From Verrucomicrobiota bacterium (GTDB lineage: Bacteria; Verrucomicrobiota; Verrucomicrobiia; Limisphaerales; CAIMTB01): 50,102 bases of DNA. A model generated the notes under the pieces. The model searched no databases. It was not told the DNA's origin and saw only the letters and a program-made list of their open reading frames with translations. The stretch is taken from positions 1-50,102 of the forward strand of contig CAUJJW010000114.1 in NCBI GenBank assembly GCA_963205105.1, written 5' to 3'. The first letter of the stretch is position 1. Each line of letters opens with the position of its first letter. Below are positions 1 to 7,942 of the stretch, piece after piece. The position numbers were made by a program, and so were the translations under genes.

Positions 1-66
1 GCGGAAAACCGCACGTACGGTGGTGTGGGAGGGTGCCGGGGCGCAATCCCCGGCACCCGACCCGAT
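1..66 (+). mobile_element. 3' end of a group II intron (partial domain V and complete domain VI)
   Basis: The first bases read as the distal half of a group II intron domain V: a GCGG-AAAA-CCGC cap followed by the 3' strand CACGTACGGTGGTG. A linker GTGGGA then leads to domain VI, an 11-bp perfect stem (GGGTGCCGGGG at 31-41, CCCCGGCACCC at 48-58) with a CGCAAT loop. GGG at 27-29 can pair with CCC at 61-63, leaving A60 unpaired about seven bases before a likely intron end at CCCGAT (66), which is the geometry expected of the branch-point A. The order, spacing and sequences match bacterial group II introns as I know them. The reverse-transcriptase gene and the 5' part lie left of the window, so intron class and completeness cannot be judged. 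The exact 3' junction is inferred. Confidence 0.78.
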
Positions 67-67
67 C

Positions 68-102
68 GGCAGGCGGGACGCCCGCCGCTACGGAGGCACG
101 GT
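68..102. repeat. Dispersed palindromic repeat, copy A
   Basis: The core GGCGGGACGCCCGCC is a near-perfect palindrome followed by GCTACGGAGGCACGG. A close copy lies at 16723-16760 and a degraded one at 6603-6640. This copy sits directly between the group II intron end and the stop of the sigma-factor gene, so it is intergenic. It could act as a transcription-terminating hairpin or be a REP-like mobile element; nothing in the window decides this. Confidence 0.6.
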
Positions 103-3009
103 TCAGCGGGAATTCGCCGAGATCTCGAGGCGGACGTGGTGGGTTCCGCCGCGGTCGGTGCGGCAGGGGAGTGCCGTGGCTCCCTGGCCCGGTTCCCCTG
201 GGAGGGAGACCACAAGCCGGCCGGGCGGGACGTGGGTGAAGGTGAAACGACCCTGGTTGTCCGTGCGCGTTTGGTAGCGGAACTGATAACCGGCTGGCCG
301 ACCCAGTGCGGGCGGGGGTTCTGGGAACAAGTGGACCTCGGTCTCGGCGAGCGGTGCACCGTCCGCGCTGACGCAGTCGCCCTCCACCGTGGCCCAGGGT
401 TCGAGGCGGATGACGGTGTTGGGTTCGGAGGGCAACGGGTGAAGGGCGCAGCCCTCCGGATGCACGATTTGCAATCGGTCGGCGGTGCTCGAACGGATGA
501 GCCGAAAGCGCCCTCCGGGTCCGGTGGTGGTGTGCGGTTGAGAACTTTGCCAACGAAAGTTCCCTTGGCTGTCGCGATGGAAGGTGGTGCCTTCGCCTCC
601 GACGCCGACCTGGGCGCCGACCGCCGCGCGTGTGTTGGGGAGTTCCACCCAGGCGTCGACTTCCTCGGTCTTCCGCAGTCGTAAACGAAAAGGCGGGGTG
701 GCTCCGTCCTGTAGCACGGCAAGCTGGCTGGCCGGTAGATAGCCCTCGGCGGCGGCTTCCAGGGCCAGTTGGACACCGTTGGGCTGGGAGGTCGTTTGCG
801 AGTCGCCCTGGAGTGACGTCGAGTCCTGCGTCGGAAGAAACGACAGGCCGGTGGCGTCCGGCAAGTTCCAGTCAAAGGCTCCCTCCCGACCTTCGCCGAG
901 GAATCGTCCGATCCGGCCGCCCAGAACCAGTGAGGCAATTCGGAATCGGGGAATGGGTTCGCCCGTGGCGTCGTCGACCACCGTCCCGGCGACGTGGACG
1001 GGGCCGGTGGGTGGTTTGAAATCGTAGATGCCTTGGTACGGGTCCCTGGCGGGGTCGGTTTCCGGAGTGAGAATGACTTCGACCGTCACGTGGCAAAGCA
1101 TTTGCGGCTGGGGCGAAGGTCCTTGGGCGACCCACTCAAAGCGGGCCGATCCTTTGGGGACTGGCGGGTACTCGGAAGCGGACTCGATGAGGAGCAGGCT
1201 TTGGCCATGGGAAGTGGGATGGAACTCGGCCCTGGCCTGTTCGTATCCCTTTGCGACGACTTCGAATACGAGACTGGGTCGCATCGGGTGGGGAAGTTCT
1301 GGGGAAGTCGGTTCGGTCGTCATGGTTCGAACCTGGGGATTGGCATTCAGGTGGGCGCTCACGCGACCGACGTGCGCCAGTTCGAAGTCGCCCAGCAGTC
1401 CGCTGGTGGTTTCGCGGGAGTGTTCCCCGGGGCCGGCTCCCCGAATGACCGCGCCCACGATGGGTGCGCCGGAGGGATCCAGCACCCGCCCGGTCAGAGT
1501 GTTCCCCCGTTGGAGGGTCACGACGACGTTCGGCGTGCTGTAGCCGATGGAGGTCAACGCCTGGTGATGCGCGGCGAAGTCGGGGTGTTGCACCTCCAGT
1601 GCGACGGAGGGTTCGGCGTTGCCGGATCGAATGCCGACGGAGCCGAAGTGCAACTGGTCGGTGAAGAATCGTCCGAGAGCATCCGAAGTGAGGGCGATAT
1701 CGTTGAACCGGCTTTCGCGTTCGGCGACGGCGTAGCCTTGATCGGGGTGTCCAGCAGTGCTGCGAAAGGTGACCCGAGCACCCGCGACCGGGAGTCCTTG
1801 GGGATCGCGGACCTCGCCCATCAAGACGGCACCTCGCACCAGGCGGCAGATGTGCACCTCGGGCTGTTGATTGAGCTCGTACCCACGCCAATGCAGACCG
1901 GTCATGGTGAATCCTGGTTGGGAAATGAGCGCGTACACGCGGTCCGAGGAGCGGGTGCTCAGATCCACCGACGTGCGACCGGCGCTGTCGGTGAAGGTGG
2001 ACCACCTGCGGACGTCGTTCTCCCCGACCAACTGGGACCATTGAACCTCGGCCTGGGGGATGAGTGCCTCCGTCGCGGCGTCCTGGACTTCCAAGACCAG
2101 AGCACGACTGGTGGGGACGCTGGTGGCTGGTGGCGCTGGATCCGTGAGGGCAGCTGCCGACGGGGAGGTGGCGACGGCGGGTGGTTCCGGCGTCGGTGGG
2201 GGTTGGAAGCCTTGAAGCAGTGACGAGGCAATCGTGAACACCGCAGCCAAGCCGGTCACCCCGACGGCCCCGTGGAGCAGCCAACGGCGCCAGGTTTCGG
2301 CGATTCGGCTGCGCAGAGCTGCTTCCGCGAGTTCGCCGACTTTTCCGGCAGCCCCGAGTCCGGTGCCGGCGGTGGTTTGAACGCCACGGGCAATGGTCAA
2401 TGCCAGGCCGGGTGGAACCGCCTCGGCGCTGGGCTGAAGAATGAGGGCGGCGAGGGAGGCGGACGGAATGGCGACACCGCGTCCGACCAGAACGTGGCGC
2501 ATCCGTTCCAGCGCGCGGCCGACGCGCTTTTTGGCGGCGTCCTCGCTGACCCCAAAACGCTCGGCGACCTCGGCGAAGCGTTGGCGTTCGAAGAACCGGG
2601 TCAGGACAAAGCGCCGATCCGTCTCGGACAATGCAGCGAGGGCGGCGTCGAGGTGAGGTTCCAGACGGGCGCGCCAGGCCTCGTGGATCTCGGGCTCGGT
2701 GGTGGTGGGGTTCATGCGGGCGACCTCGGATTCCAGGAGGGCGCGGCGGGCGTCACGACGGCGCACCTGGGCGACCACGTAGCCGGTGGTTCGGAACAAC
2801 CAGGACGATAGGATGATGTCGGGGCGGAAGGACGGCGCCTTGCGGGCCAGGATGAGGAACACCGACTGGGCGACGTCGGCGGCATGGAATGAACCGACCT
2901 GACGACGGGCGCAGGCGTAGACGAAAGGCAAGTGCCGACGAACGAGGCTGGCGAAGGCATGATCGTCCTGTTCGGCAAGCCATCGTTGAAGGAGATCCCA
3001 GTCGTTCAT
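103..3009 (-). CDS. ECF-like sigma-70 factor fused to a membrane anchor and carboxypeptidase-regulatory-like domains
   Basis: A 968-residue fusion. Residues about 15-90 are sigma-70 region 2 (LPFVYACARRQVG, then AADVAQSVFLILARKAPSF, then SWLFRTTGYVV). Residues about 120-172 are region 4, with the helix-turn-helix FAEVAERFGVSEDAAKKRV. A hydrophobic helix follows at about 243-266. The remaining ~700 residues contain several repeats of the carboxypeptidase-D regulatory/Ig-like type, recognisable as GEVRDPQGLPVAGARV, GRVLDPSGAPIVGAVI and GTVVDDATGEPIPRF. If the helix spans the membrane, the sigma domains are cytoplasmic and the beta-sandwich repeats extracytoplasmic. Such a protein could sense an outside ligand and release or reorient the sigma part; this is inference. 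No separate anti-sigma gene is adjacent. The ATG overlaps an ATG on the opposite strand at 3008, and transcription diverges from the polysaccharide cluster. Confidence 0.85.
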   Translation of the reverse strand: MNDWDLLQRWLAEQDDHAFASLVRRHLPFVYACARRQVGSFHAADVAQSVFLILARKAPSFRPDIILSSWLFRTTGYVVAQVRRRDARRALLESEVARMNPTTTEPEIHEAWRARLEPHLDAALAALSETDRRFVLTRFFERQRFAEVAERFGVSEDAAKKRVGRALERMRHVLVGRGVAIPSASLAALILQPSAEAVPPGLALTIARGVQTTAGTGLGAAGKVGELAEAALRSRIAETWRRWLLHGAVGVTGLAAVFTIASSLLQGFQPPPTPEPPAVATSPSAAALTDPAPPATSVPTSRALVLEVQDAATEALIPQAEVQWSQLVGENDVRRWSTFTDSAGRTSVDLSTRSSDRVYALISQPGFTMTGLHWRGYELNQQPEVHICRLVRGAVLMGEVRDPQGLPVAGARVTFRSTAGHPDQGYAVAERESRFNDIALTSDALGRFFTDQLHFGSVGIRSGNAEPSVALEVQHPDFAAHHQALTSIGYSTPNVVVTLQRGNTLTGRVLDPSGAPIVGAVIRGAGPGEHSRETTSGLLGDFELAHVGRVSAHLNANPQVRTMTTEPTSPELPHPMRPSLVFEVVAKGYEQARAEFHPTSHGQSLLLIESASEYPPVPKGSARFEWVAQGPSPQPQMLCHVTVEVILTPETDPARDPYQGIYDFKPPTGPVHVAGTVVDDATGEPIPRFRIASLVLGGRIGRFLGEGREGAFDWNLPDATGLSFLPTQDSTSLQGDSQTTSQPNGVQLALEAAAEGYLPASQLAVLQDGATPPFRLRLRKTEEVDAWVELPNTRAAVGAQVGVGGEGTTFHRDSQGNFRWQSSQPHTTTGPGGRFRLIRSSTADRLQIVHPEGCALHPLPSEPNTVIRLEPWATVEGDCVSADGAPLAETEVHLFPEPPPALGRPAGYQFRYQTRTDNQGRFTFTHVPPGRLVVSLPGEPGQGATALPCRTDRGGTHHVRLEISANSR

Positions 3010-3109
3010 GGGTTATGGATTCACCTGCTTATCGCCGGGATCGGAAAAAGGGGACACGAATCCGGATTTGGGCTTGCGCAGTCGGGGGTGGGCTCGGCTG
3101 ATTCGGGGC

Positions 3110-3931
3110 GTGGCTCGTCCGCACATCAGCCTGGTGACACCGGCCTTGAACTGCGCCGCTTGCATCGAACGCAATCTGGCGTCGGTGCGGGAGCAGGGGC
3201 TGTCCGACGACGCCTGGGAACAATGGGTGATCGACGGCGGATCGAAGGATGGGACGGTGGCGATCCTGGAGCGGACGCCGCATCTGCACTTCGTGTCCGA
3301 GAAGGACGGCGGGTTGAGCGACGCGGTGAACAAGGGCTTGAAGCGGGCGACCGGTGAATGGCTGATCTGGCTGAACGCCGATGACGCCCTGGCGCCGGGG
3401 GCGTTGCGTCGGTTTCTGGACGAACAACCCAAGTACCCGGACGCCCGGATGTTTTGCGGCCAGGAAAAGATCTTCCGGTACGACGGGACCCTGGAGACGG
3501 TGGAGGCGGCGCGAACCTATCGGTTCGAGGAACTGATCGGGCCGCAGACGGCGGTGAACCAGGCTTCGACGGTGGTGCATCGCAGTGTCTCCGACCGGGT
3601 GGGATTGATGGATGAACAGTACCGGTATGCGATGGACTACGAATGGACCGTGCGGGCGTCGCGGGAGTTTTCCTGCCAGCCGCTGGATTTCGTGATCGCC
3701 CATTACCATCGGCGGCCGGGATCGATCATGGACAAGGGGATTGCCGCGCAGCATCGGGAGTTTCTGAAGGTGCGCCGGCGGTACGGGTGTTCGCCCTGGG
3801 ACCGGCATGAACTGCGGTTGCGCTGGTATCTCTGGACGGAACCGCTGCGTCGGTTGGGGTGGTTGCGACGGGGAGTGCGGCGGGTGAAGGCGTGGGCGGG
3901 ACGGGAACCGCTGCATCCGATTTCCGGATGA
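3110..3931 (+). CDS. Family 2 glycosyltransferase
   Basis: Transfers a sugar from a nucleotide-sugar donor onto a growing surface glycan, presumably at the cytoplasmic face. The N-terminus is a typical GT-A start (ARPHISLVTPALNCAACIE), with DGGSKDGT, the SEKDGGLSDAVNKG donor-site segment and the LNADD metal-binding DxD-like motif. I chose the GTG at 3110 (273 residues) because the GT2 fold begins there. An in-frame ATG at 3008 adds 34 non-conserved residues and overlaps the sigma-factor start on the other strand. It is first in a co-directional run of polysaccharide genes, and its stop overlaps the next start (ATGA). The acceptor and sugar cannot be predicted. Confidence 0.88.
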   Translation: MARPHISLVTPALNCAACIERNLASVREQGLSDDAWEQWVIDGGSKDGTVAILERTPHLHFVSEKDGGLSDAVNKGLKRATGEWLIWLNADDALAPGALRRFLDEQPKYPDARMFCGQEKIFRYDGTLETVEAARTYRFEELIGPQTAVNQASTVVHRSVSDRVGLMDEQYRYAMDYEWTVRASREFSCQPLDFVIAHYHRRPGSIMDKGIAAQHREFLKVRRRYGCSPWDRHELRLRWYLWTEPLRRLGWLRRGVRRVKAWAGREPLHPISG

Positions 3932-5049
3932 ATGCCCGACCTGTTTCGGTACTGCACGTGGTGAGCGGCCTGGCGTCCCAGGGCGGGGTGATGGCGTTTG
4001 CCCGCACCGCCGCGGGTTTGGCGATCGAGGGCGTGGAGCAGGCGGTTTGGAAACATCGTGATTTCCAAGGGGACGGTGGGGTGACGTGGATTCGGGAAGG
4101 GGTGGCGACGGCGACGGATCTGGGCATGCGCCACGACTTGGTGGCGGGTTGGCGGGAGGGGTTGGTGCTGAAGCGATGGTTGAAGGCCCGGATGGCGGCG
4201 GGGGAGCGTTGGATACTGCATGCGCATAGCCGGGTCGGGGCCTTGGCCGCGGTGGTGGCGGGCCGTGGGGCGGGTTGTCCGACGCTGGTGCATTTGCACA
4301 AACTATCGGGGCAACCCTGGATTTACCGGGCCCTGGTGCGTTGGGGGCGGGCGGGCTGGGTGTTCAACTCCCAACGGACGCGACGGCACCATGGCATTCC
4401 CGAAGGCGAGGCGACCGTGGTGTATCCGCCGGTGCGCTGGCCGGGATCGCCGGCGGGTGCGGGGGAGGGGCGATGGTTTGCCGCGGGGGCGTATGTGCGG
4501 GTGAAGCAGTTCGATCGCTTGATACGGGCGGTGGCATTGTTGCGACGGGAAGGCTTGGATTGGCCGCTGGAACTGTATGGTCGCAGCCAACCGGCGGTGG
4601 ACCCGGTGCACGACGCCGAACTGGAGCGGTTGGCGGCGGGAACGAGCGGGGTGCATTTACGGGGGTACACGGGGGATTGGGCCTCGGCGATGCGGGGCGA
4701 GGATGTGTTTGTGCATCCGGCGGATCTGGAAGCCTACGGGATCGTGGTGTTGGAGGCGTTTGCGCGTGGATGCCGGGTGGTGGTGCCGCCGGAGAGCATT
4801 CTGGACGAAATCGTGGGGGACGAACGGCAGGCGGGGGGGTGGGTGTCGGTGGTGTCGACCGAGCCCGCGGGTTTGGCGGCGGGGATGCGTCAGGCGATGG
4901 CGGAAGGCGGGAATGCGGAGGAGCGGTGGCGTCGGCGCCAGGGGGTTGGGGGTCGAGTGTCGATCGAACAATGCGTTTGCCAGTTGAGCGGGTTGTATCG
5001 TTCACTGACGGCCACGAACCGATGCTTCCGCAACAGCTCAAAGCCCTGA
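3928..5049 (+). CDS. Family 4-like glycosyltransferase (GT-B fold)
   Basis: A 373-residue GT-B enzyme. The N-terminal half begins VSVLHVVSGLASQGGVMAF, typical of GT4 acceptor domains. The C-terminal half has the donor-binding pattern: AAGAYVRVKQFDRLIRAV, then LELYGRSQP, then GVHLRGYTGDW, and FVHPADLEAYGIVVLEAFA, where the E-x7-E-like glutamates lie. It probably adds a hexose to a lipid-linked oligosaccharide. The start is the ATG at 3928, which shares four bases with the upstream GT2 stop and implies translational coupling. Its 3' end overlaps the next gene by 28 bases. The reading frame opens further upstream (ATG/GTG from 3859), but that part is inside the GT2 gene. Confidence 0.88.
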   Translation: MNARPVSVLHVVSGLASQGGVMAFARTAAGLAIEGVEQAVWKHRDFQGDGGVTWIREGVATATDLGMRHDLVAGWREGLVLKRWLKARMAAGERWILHAHSRVGALAAVVAGRGAGCPTLVHLHKLSGQPWIYRALVRWGRAGWVFNSQRTRRHHGIPEGEATVVYPPVRWPGSPAGAGEGRWFAAGAYVRVKQFDRLIRAVALLRREGLDWPLELYGRSQPAVDPVHDAELERLAAGTSGVHLRGYTGDWASAMRGEDVFVHPADLEAYGIVVLEAFARGCRVVVPPESILDEIVGDERQAGGWVSVVSTEPAGLAAGMRQAMAEGGNAEERWRRRQGVGGRVSIEQCVCQLSGLYRSLTATNRCFRNSSKP

Positions 5050-6539
5050 TTGTCGGGGCGATTTCCCTGGGGATGGCGCTATTCCTGGGCTACGCCGTCG
5101 CCAAGGAGAACTACTACCTGCTGGTGTCCGGCGTCCTGGGGGCGGCCATCGCCTACGCGCTGGTGATGCCGGGGTACTCGCTGATGCTGGCGTTGGCGGT
5201 GCTGAGTCCGCTGAACCTGCCGCTGCCGTTCGTCTGGAACTTTCCCTTCGTGTTGCTGCTGATGGGTTTATGTTTCGTGAAGTATGCGCTTCAACGCGCG
5301 GTGGCGCCTCATACGGTGCCTCGGTTTCGACCGGCGATGACGTGGTTGGTGGCGATCTTTTTTGCCTGGGTGATCATCCGGTATTTGATGGACCCGGTGC
5401 TGCCGGGCGTGGCGGTCGGTCGTGGCAACGACGTGACCGGGTTTCGGGCGTACCTCAACTTTGCGACCTGCCTGTTCCTGCTGATGACGGTGAGTCTCTA
5501 TCTGGGTTCGGAAGGGCAGGCGGCGGAACTGGTGCGGTCGCTGGTGAAAGTGTCGCTGGTGTTTGTGCTGTTTCTGGTGCCGATGACCCTCACCAAGAGC
5601 ATGATGGTGGCGGATGTGCTGACGGCGTTCGGCATGTACGTGGCGATGTACGACAACGGTTGGTTGCGCTTCGTCGTGCTGGGGTTGTTCGGACAATTGC
5701 TGGTGGCGGGATCGATGCTGCCGGCGCTGGTGCCGATCGAGCGGAAATGGGTGCGGCTGGGGATGTTCGGTTTGGGCATGGTGGGCGTGCTGCTGTCCGG
5801 CAACCGGACCTCGGTGGTCATGGTGGCGATGCTGGTGGTGTCGATCGCCTACTTGCGTCGGCAACGGAAGCTGCTCACCGCCTGCATCGCCGGGGTGGTG
5901 ATTTTCCTGTCCGGATCCTGGTATGTCGGTGAGCACTTCCGGTTTTCCGGCGGTGTCGGTTTGTACCGGTTCGTGACGCTGGTCAGCGGGCGCGCGGCGG
6001 AAATGACGGACGCAGCGCAAAACGTGCAATGGCGTCGGGCGCGCTGGGAACGCGCCTGGTACGACATCCAACGGGAGCCGTGGGTCGGGCTGGGTTATGG
6101 CGGTCTCCAGCGTGCGTTTGTCTATTCCAACCGGTCGGAGTACGAGGCGGCGGCGATCGAAATCGATGTGGCGGCCGGCTCGATTCACAACGGCTACCTG
6201 GCGTCGGCGCGTGCGCTGGGCATTCCGGCGGCGCTGCTCTTCGTGCTGATCGTCATCGTCCAGGGATTTCGTGAGTTCCGGGAGATCCGGCGCTGGGAGG
6301 GCGCGGATACGGTGCGAGCCCAACTGCACATGTTCACCCTGGCCAATCTGCTGACGATGCTCCTGGAGAGCTATGTCGGTCACGGGTTGAACAATCACAT
6401 GGTGTGGCTGCTGGTCGGCATGGGCATCTCGATCCGGCGCTGTCCCTGGCGGCAGCAGACGGAGAGCCGTCCAACTCCAGATTCTCAACCGGGAACCGGG
6501 CCGGTGCGGGGAATCACCCCGCAAGCGCTGCCTGCCTGA
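5022..6539 (+). CDS. O-antigen polymerase/ligase family membrane protein (Wzy/WaaL-like)
   Basis: A 505-residue polytopic protein with at least ten hydrophobic segments and a large loop between late segments (about residues 310-400). The segment SGNRTSVVMVAMLV and the loop text WERAWYDIQREPWVGLGYGG followed by IHNGYLASARALGIPAALLF are characteristic of the Wzy_C/O-antigen ligase family. This family polymerises repeat units or ligates polymer to a lipid carrier on the periplasmic face. The start at 5022 puts the first membrane helix right after the initiator. The frame stays open upstream to 4275, but that translation is Gly/Ala/Arg-rich shadow of the GT4 gene. Polymerase and ligase cannot be told apart from sequence alone. 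Confidence 0.87.
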   Translation: MLPQQLKALIVGAISLGMALFLGYAVAKENYYLLVSGVLGAAIAYALVMPGYSLMLALAVLSPLNLPLPFVWNFPFVLLLMGLCFVKYALQRAVAPHTVPRFRPAMTWLVAIFFAWVIIRYLMDPVLPGVAVGRGNDVTGFRAYLNFATCLFLLMTVSLYLGSEGQAAELVRSLVKVSLVFVLFLVPMTLTKSMMVADVLTAFGMYVAMYDNGWLRFVVLGLFGQLLVAGSMLPALVPIERKWVRLGMFGLGMVGVLLSGNRTSVVMVAMLVVSIAYLRRQRKLLTACIAGVVIFLSGSWYVGEHFRFSGGVGLYRFVTLVSGRAAEMTDAAQNVQWRRARWERAWYDIQREPWVGLGYGGLQRAFVYSNRSEYEAAAIEIDVAAGSIHNGYLASARALGIPAALLFVLIVIVQGFREFREIRRWEGADTVRAQLHMFTLANLLTMLLESYVGHGLNNHMVWLLVGMGISIRRCPWRQQTESRPTPDSQPGTGPVRGITPQALPA

Positions 6540-6602
6540 GCGGGGCTGGGAAGCCGTCTGTTCAGGAACGAAGTGCTCATAGGCCATGAAACGCGGATTC
6601 CA

Positions 6603-6640
6603 GGGGGCGGGACGCGCGCTGCTAAGGACGCACGGTGCCT
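6603..6640. repeat. Dispersed palindromic repeat, degraded copy C
   Basis: GGGCGGGACGCGCGCTGCTAAGG followed by ACGCACGGTGCCTAGGTGG matches copies A (68-102) and B (16723-16760) with several substitutions. The palindrome is partly broken (CGCGCTGC instead of CGCCCGCC), which suggests an old, decaying copy. Confidence 0.45.
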
Positions 6641-6712
6641 AGGTGGGAGGGTTTTCAAGAATTGAACACGTATTGGAACCATGAACCGGGACGCGAGCCG
6701 TGGAGCGGGCGG

Positions 6713-6745
6713 CCCTCATCCCGACCTTCTCCCGGAGGGAGACGG
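6713..6745 (-). repeat. REP-like element, left arm
   Basis: CCCTCATCCCGACCTTCTCC followed by CGGAGGGAGACGG is an imperfect reverse complement of the element at 6855-6887. Its core CTCCCGGAGGGAG is self-complementary. Sequences of this kind (CCCTCTCCC...GGGAGAGGG plus TTGGGGTGAGGG) are common intergenic repeats in many high-GC bacteria. Confidence 0.55.
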
Positions 6746-6854
6746 AGAATAGGCGCCACGGGTTTTGGAAGGTTGAGCCGGGCGTTCGCTGGAACGAGTC
6801 GAGACGGCTCGCACGGATGCGGTTCGGGCGTGTTGCTGCACGGCAGAAGCGACT

Positions 6855-6887
6855 CCCTCTCCCGCCGGGAGAGGGTTGGGGTGAGGG
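6855..6887 (+). repeat. REP-like element, right arm
   Basis: CCCTCTCCCGCCGGGAGAGGG is a hairpin with a 9-bp stem and minimal loop, followed by TTGGGGTGAGGG. It is inverted relative to the left arm at 6713-6745, about 110 bases away, so the pair is a BIME-like unit that could fold into one long structure. Confidence 0.6.
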
Positions 6888-6971
6888 AGCCGGTTGCAAC
6901 CCTCGCGATGGCGCGCGTGGTGGGGTGCGTTGAATGATGTGCGGTGACTGATTGCCTCGCTTTGGGTTGTC

Positions 6972-7934
6972 ATGCGTTTTCTTCCTTCGAAACTGGTGCC
7001 GTTGGTCGACCTGCTGGCTTGGCCGCTGGTGTATCCGGCCGCGTTCCTGCTGAAGGTGGTGCGTTGTGCCGGCGTTGCGCGCATGCCCTGGTGCCGCAAG
7101 GCCCTCATGCAGGTCGGGGTGTTTCCCATCCATCGGCATTACTACGAGCCTCAGTTTGATCACCGGTCGCTCCGCCGCCCCCTCACGGAAGAACGCCCGC
7201 TGCCGGGCATCGACTGGAATGAGGCGGGGCAGTTGGCCCTGTTGAACTCTTTTCAGTTCACCTCCGAATTGGCGGATGTGGCGTCCGAGCGACGGGAACC
7301 GCCGGAGTTTCACTTCAACAATGGGACCTTCGAGAGCGGGGATGCGGAGTTTCTGTACCAATGGGTCCGGCTGAGGAAACCGCGTCGGATCATTGAGATT
7401 GGCAGCGGTTACTCGACCCTGATGGCGGCGCGCGCGGTGCGGAAGAACCAGTCGGAGGATCCCGGATATCAGTGCCGGCAGATTTGCATCGAGCCATACG
7501 AGATGCCCTGGCTGGAGCGTGTCGGGGTGGAAGTGATCCGGCGCCGGGTGGAGGACGTTGGGTTGGGGGTGTTTGGAGAATTGGACCGGGGCGATCTGCT
7601 CTTCATCGATTCCTCGCACATGATCCGGCCGCAGGGCGATGTGCTGTTCGAGTTTCTCGAACTGTTGCCCACGTTGCGTCCGGGCGTGGTGGTTCATGTG
7701 CATGACATTTTTTCGCCCCGGGACTATCTGCCCTCGTGGGTGCTGGAGCAGGTGCGATTCTGGAATGAGCAGTACCTGCTGGAGGCCTTTCTGACGGGGA
7801 ACAAGGACTGGCGGGTGATCGGCGCGGTGAACTGGCTGAAGCACCGGCATTTCAACGCGTTGAAGGAGCGGTGTCCGTTCCTGACGTCCGACCGGGAGCC
7901 GGGGTCCTTCTACATGGAACGGGTGTCGGGCTAG
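6972..7934 (+). CDS. Class I SAM-dependent methyltransferase
   Basis: A 320-residue protein. The SAM-binding motif I is RIIEIGSGYSTLMAARAV (about residues 137-155). The acidic end of the second strand is QICIEPYEMPWLERVGVE, and a later DLLFIDSSHMIRPQGDVLFE resembles the Methyltransf_24 family seen in glycan loci. The first 30 residues are hydrophobic (VDLLAWPLVYPAAFLLKVV) and may bring it to the membrane. The likely role is methylation of a sugar or other group of the surface polysaccharide, judged from context; the substrate is unknown. It follows the 432-bp repeat-bearing gap, so it may have its own promoter, and it is separated from the flippase by only eight bases. Confidence 0.78.
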   Translation: MRFLPSKLVPLVDLLAWPLVYPAAFLLKVVRCAGVARMPWCRKALMQVGVFPIHRHYYEPQFDHRSLRRPLTEERPLPGIDWNEAGQLALLNSFQFTSELADVASERREPPEFHFNNGTFESGDAEFLYQWVRLRKPRRIIEIGSGYSTLMAARAVRKNQSEDPGYQCRQICIEPYEMPWLERVGVEVIRRRVEDVGLGVFGELDRGDLLFIDSSHMIRPQGDVLFEFLELLPTLRPGVVVHVHDIFSPRDYLPSWVLEQVRFWNEQYLLEAFLTGNKDWRVIGAVNWLKHRHFNALKERCPFLTSDREPGSFYMERVSG

Positions 7935-7942
7935 CCCCGGGC

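Larger units (their letters stand above)
6540..6971. other. Non-coding gap inside the polysaccharide cluster
   Basis: These 432 bases separate the O-antigen polymerase from the next methyltransferase. I see no convincing gene: the short open frames have no recognisable motif and overlap on both strands. The gap holds a degraded copy of the palindromic repeat (6603-6640) and two REP-like elements in opposite orientation (6713-6745 and 6855-6887). It may mark a recombination or insertion scar that divides the cluster into two transcription units. Confidence 0.6.

Noticed and set aside
4275..5021. A 249-residue N-terminal extension of the O-antigen polymerase frame
   Set aside because: The extra residues are Gly/Ala/Arg-rich shadow of the GT4 gene; the membrane protein begins naturally at ATG 5022.
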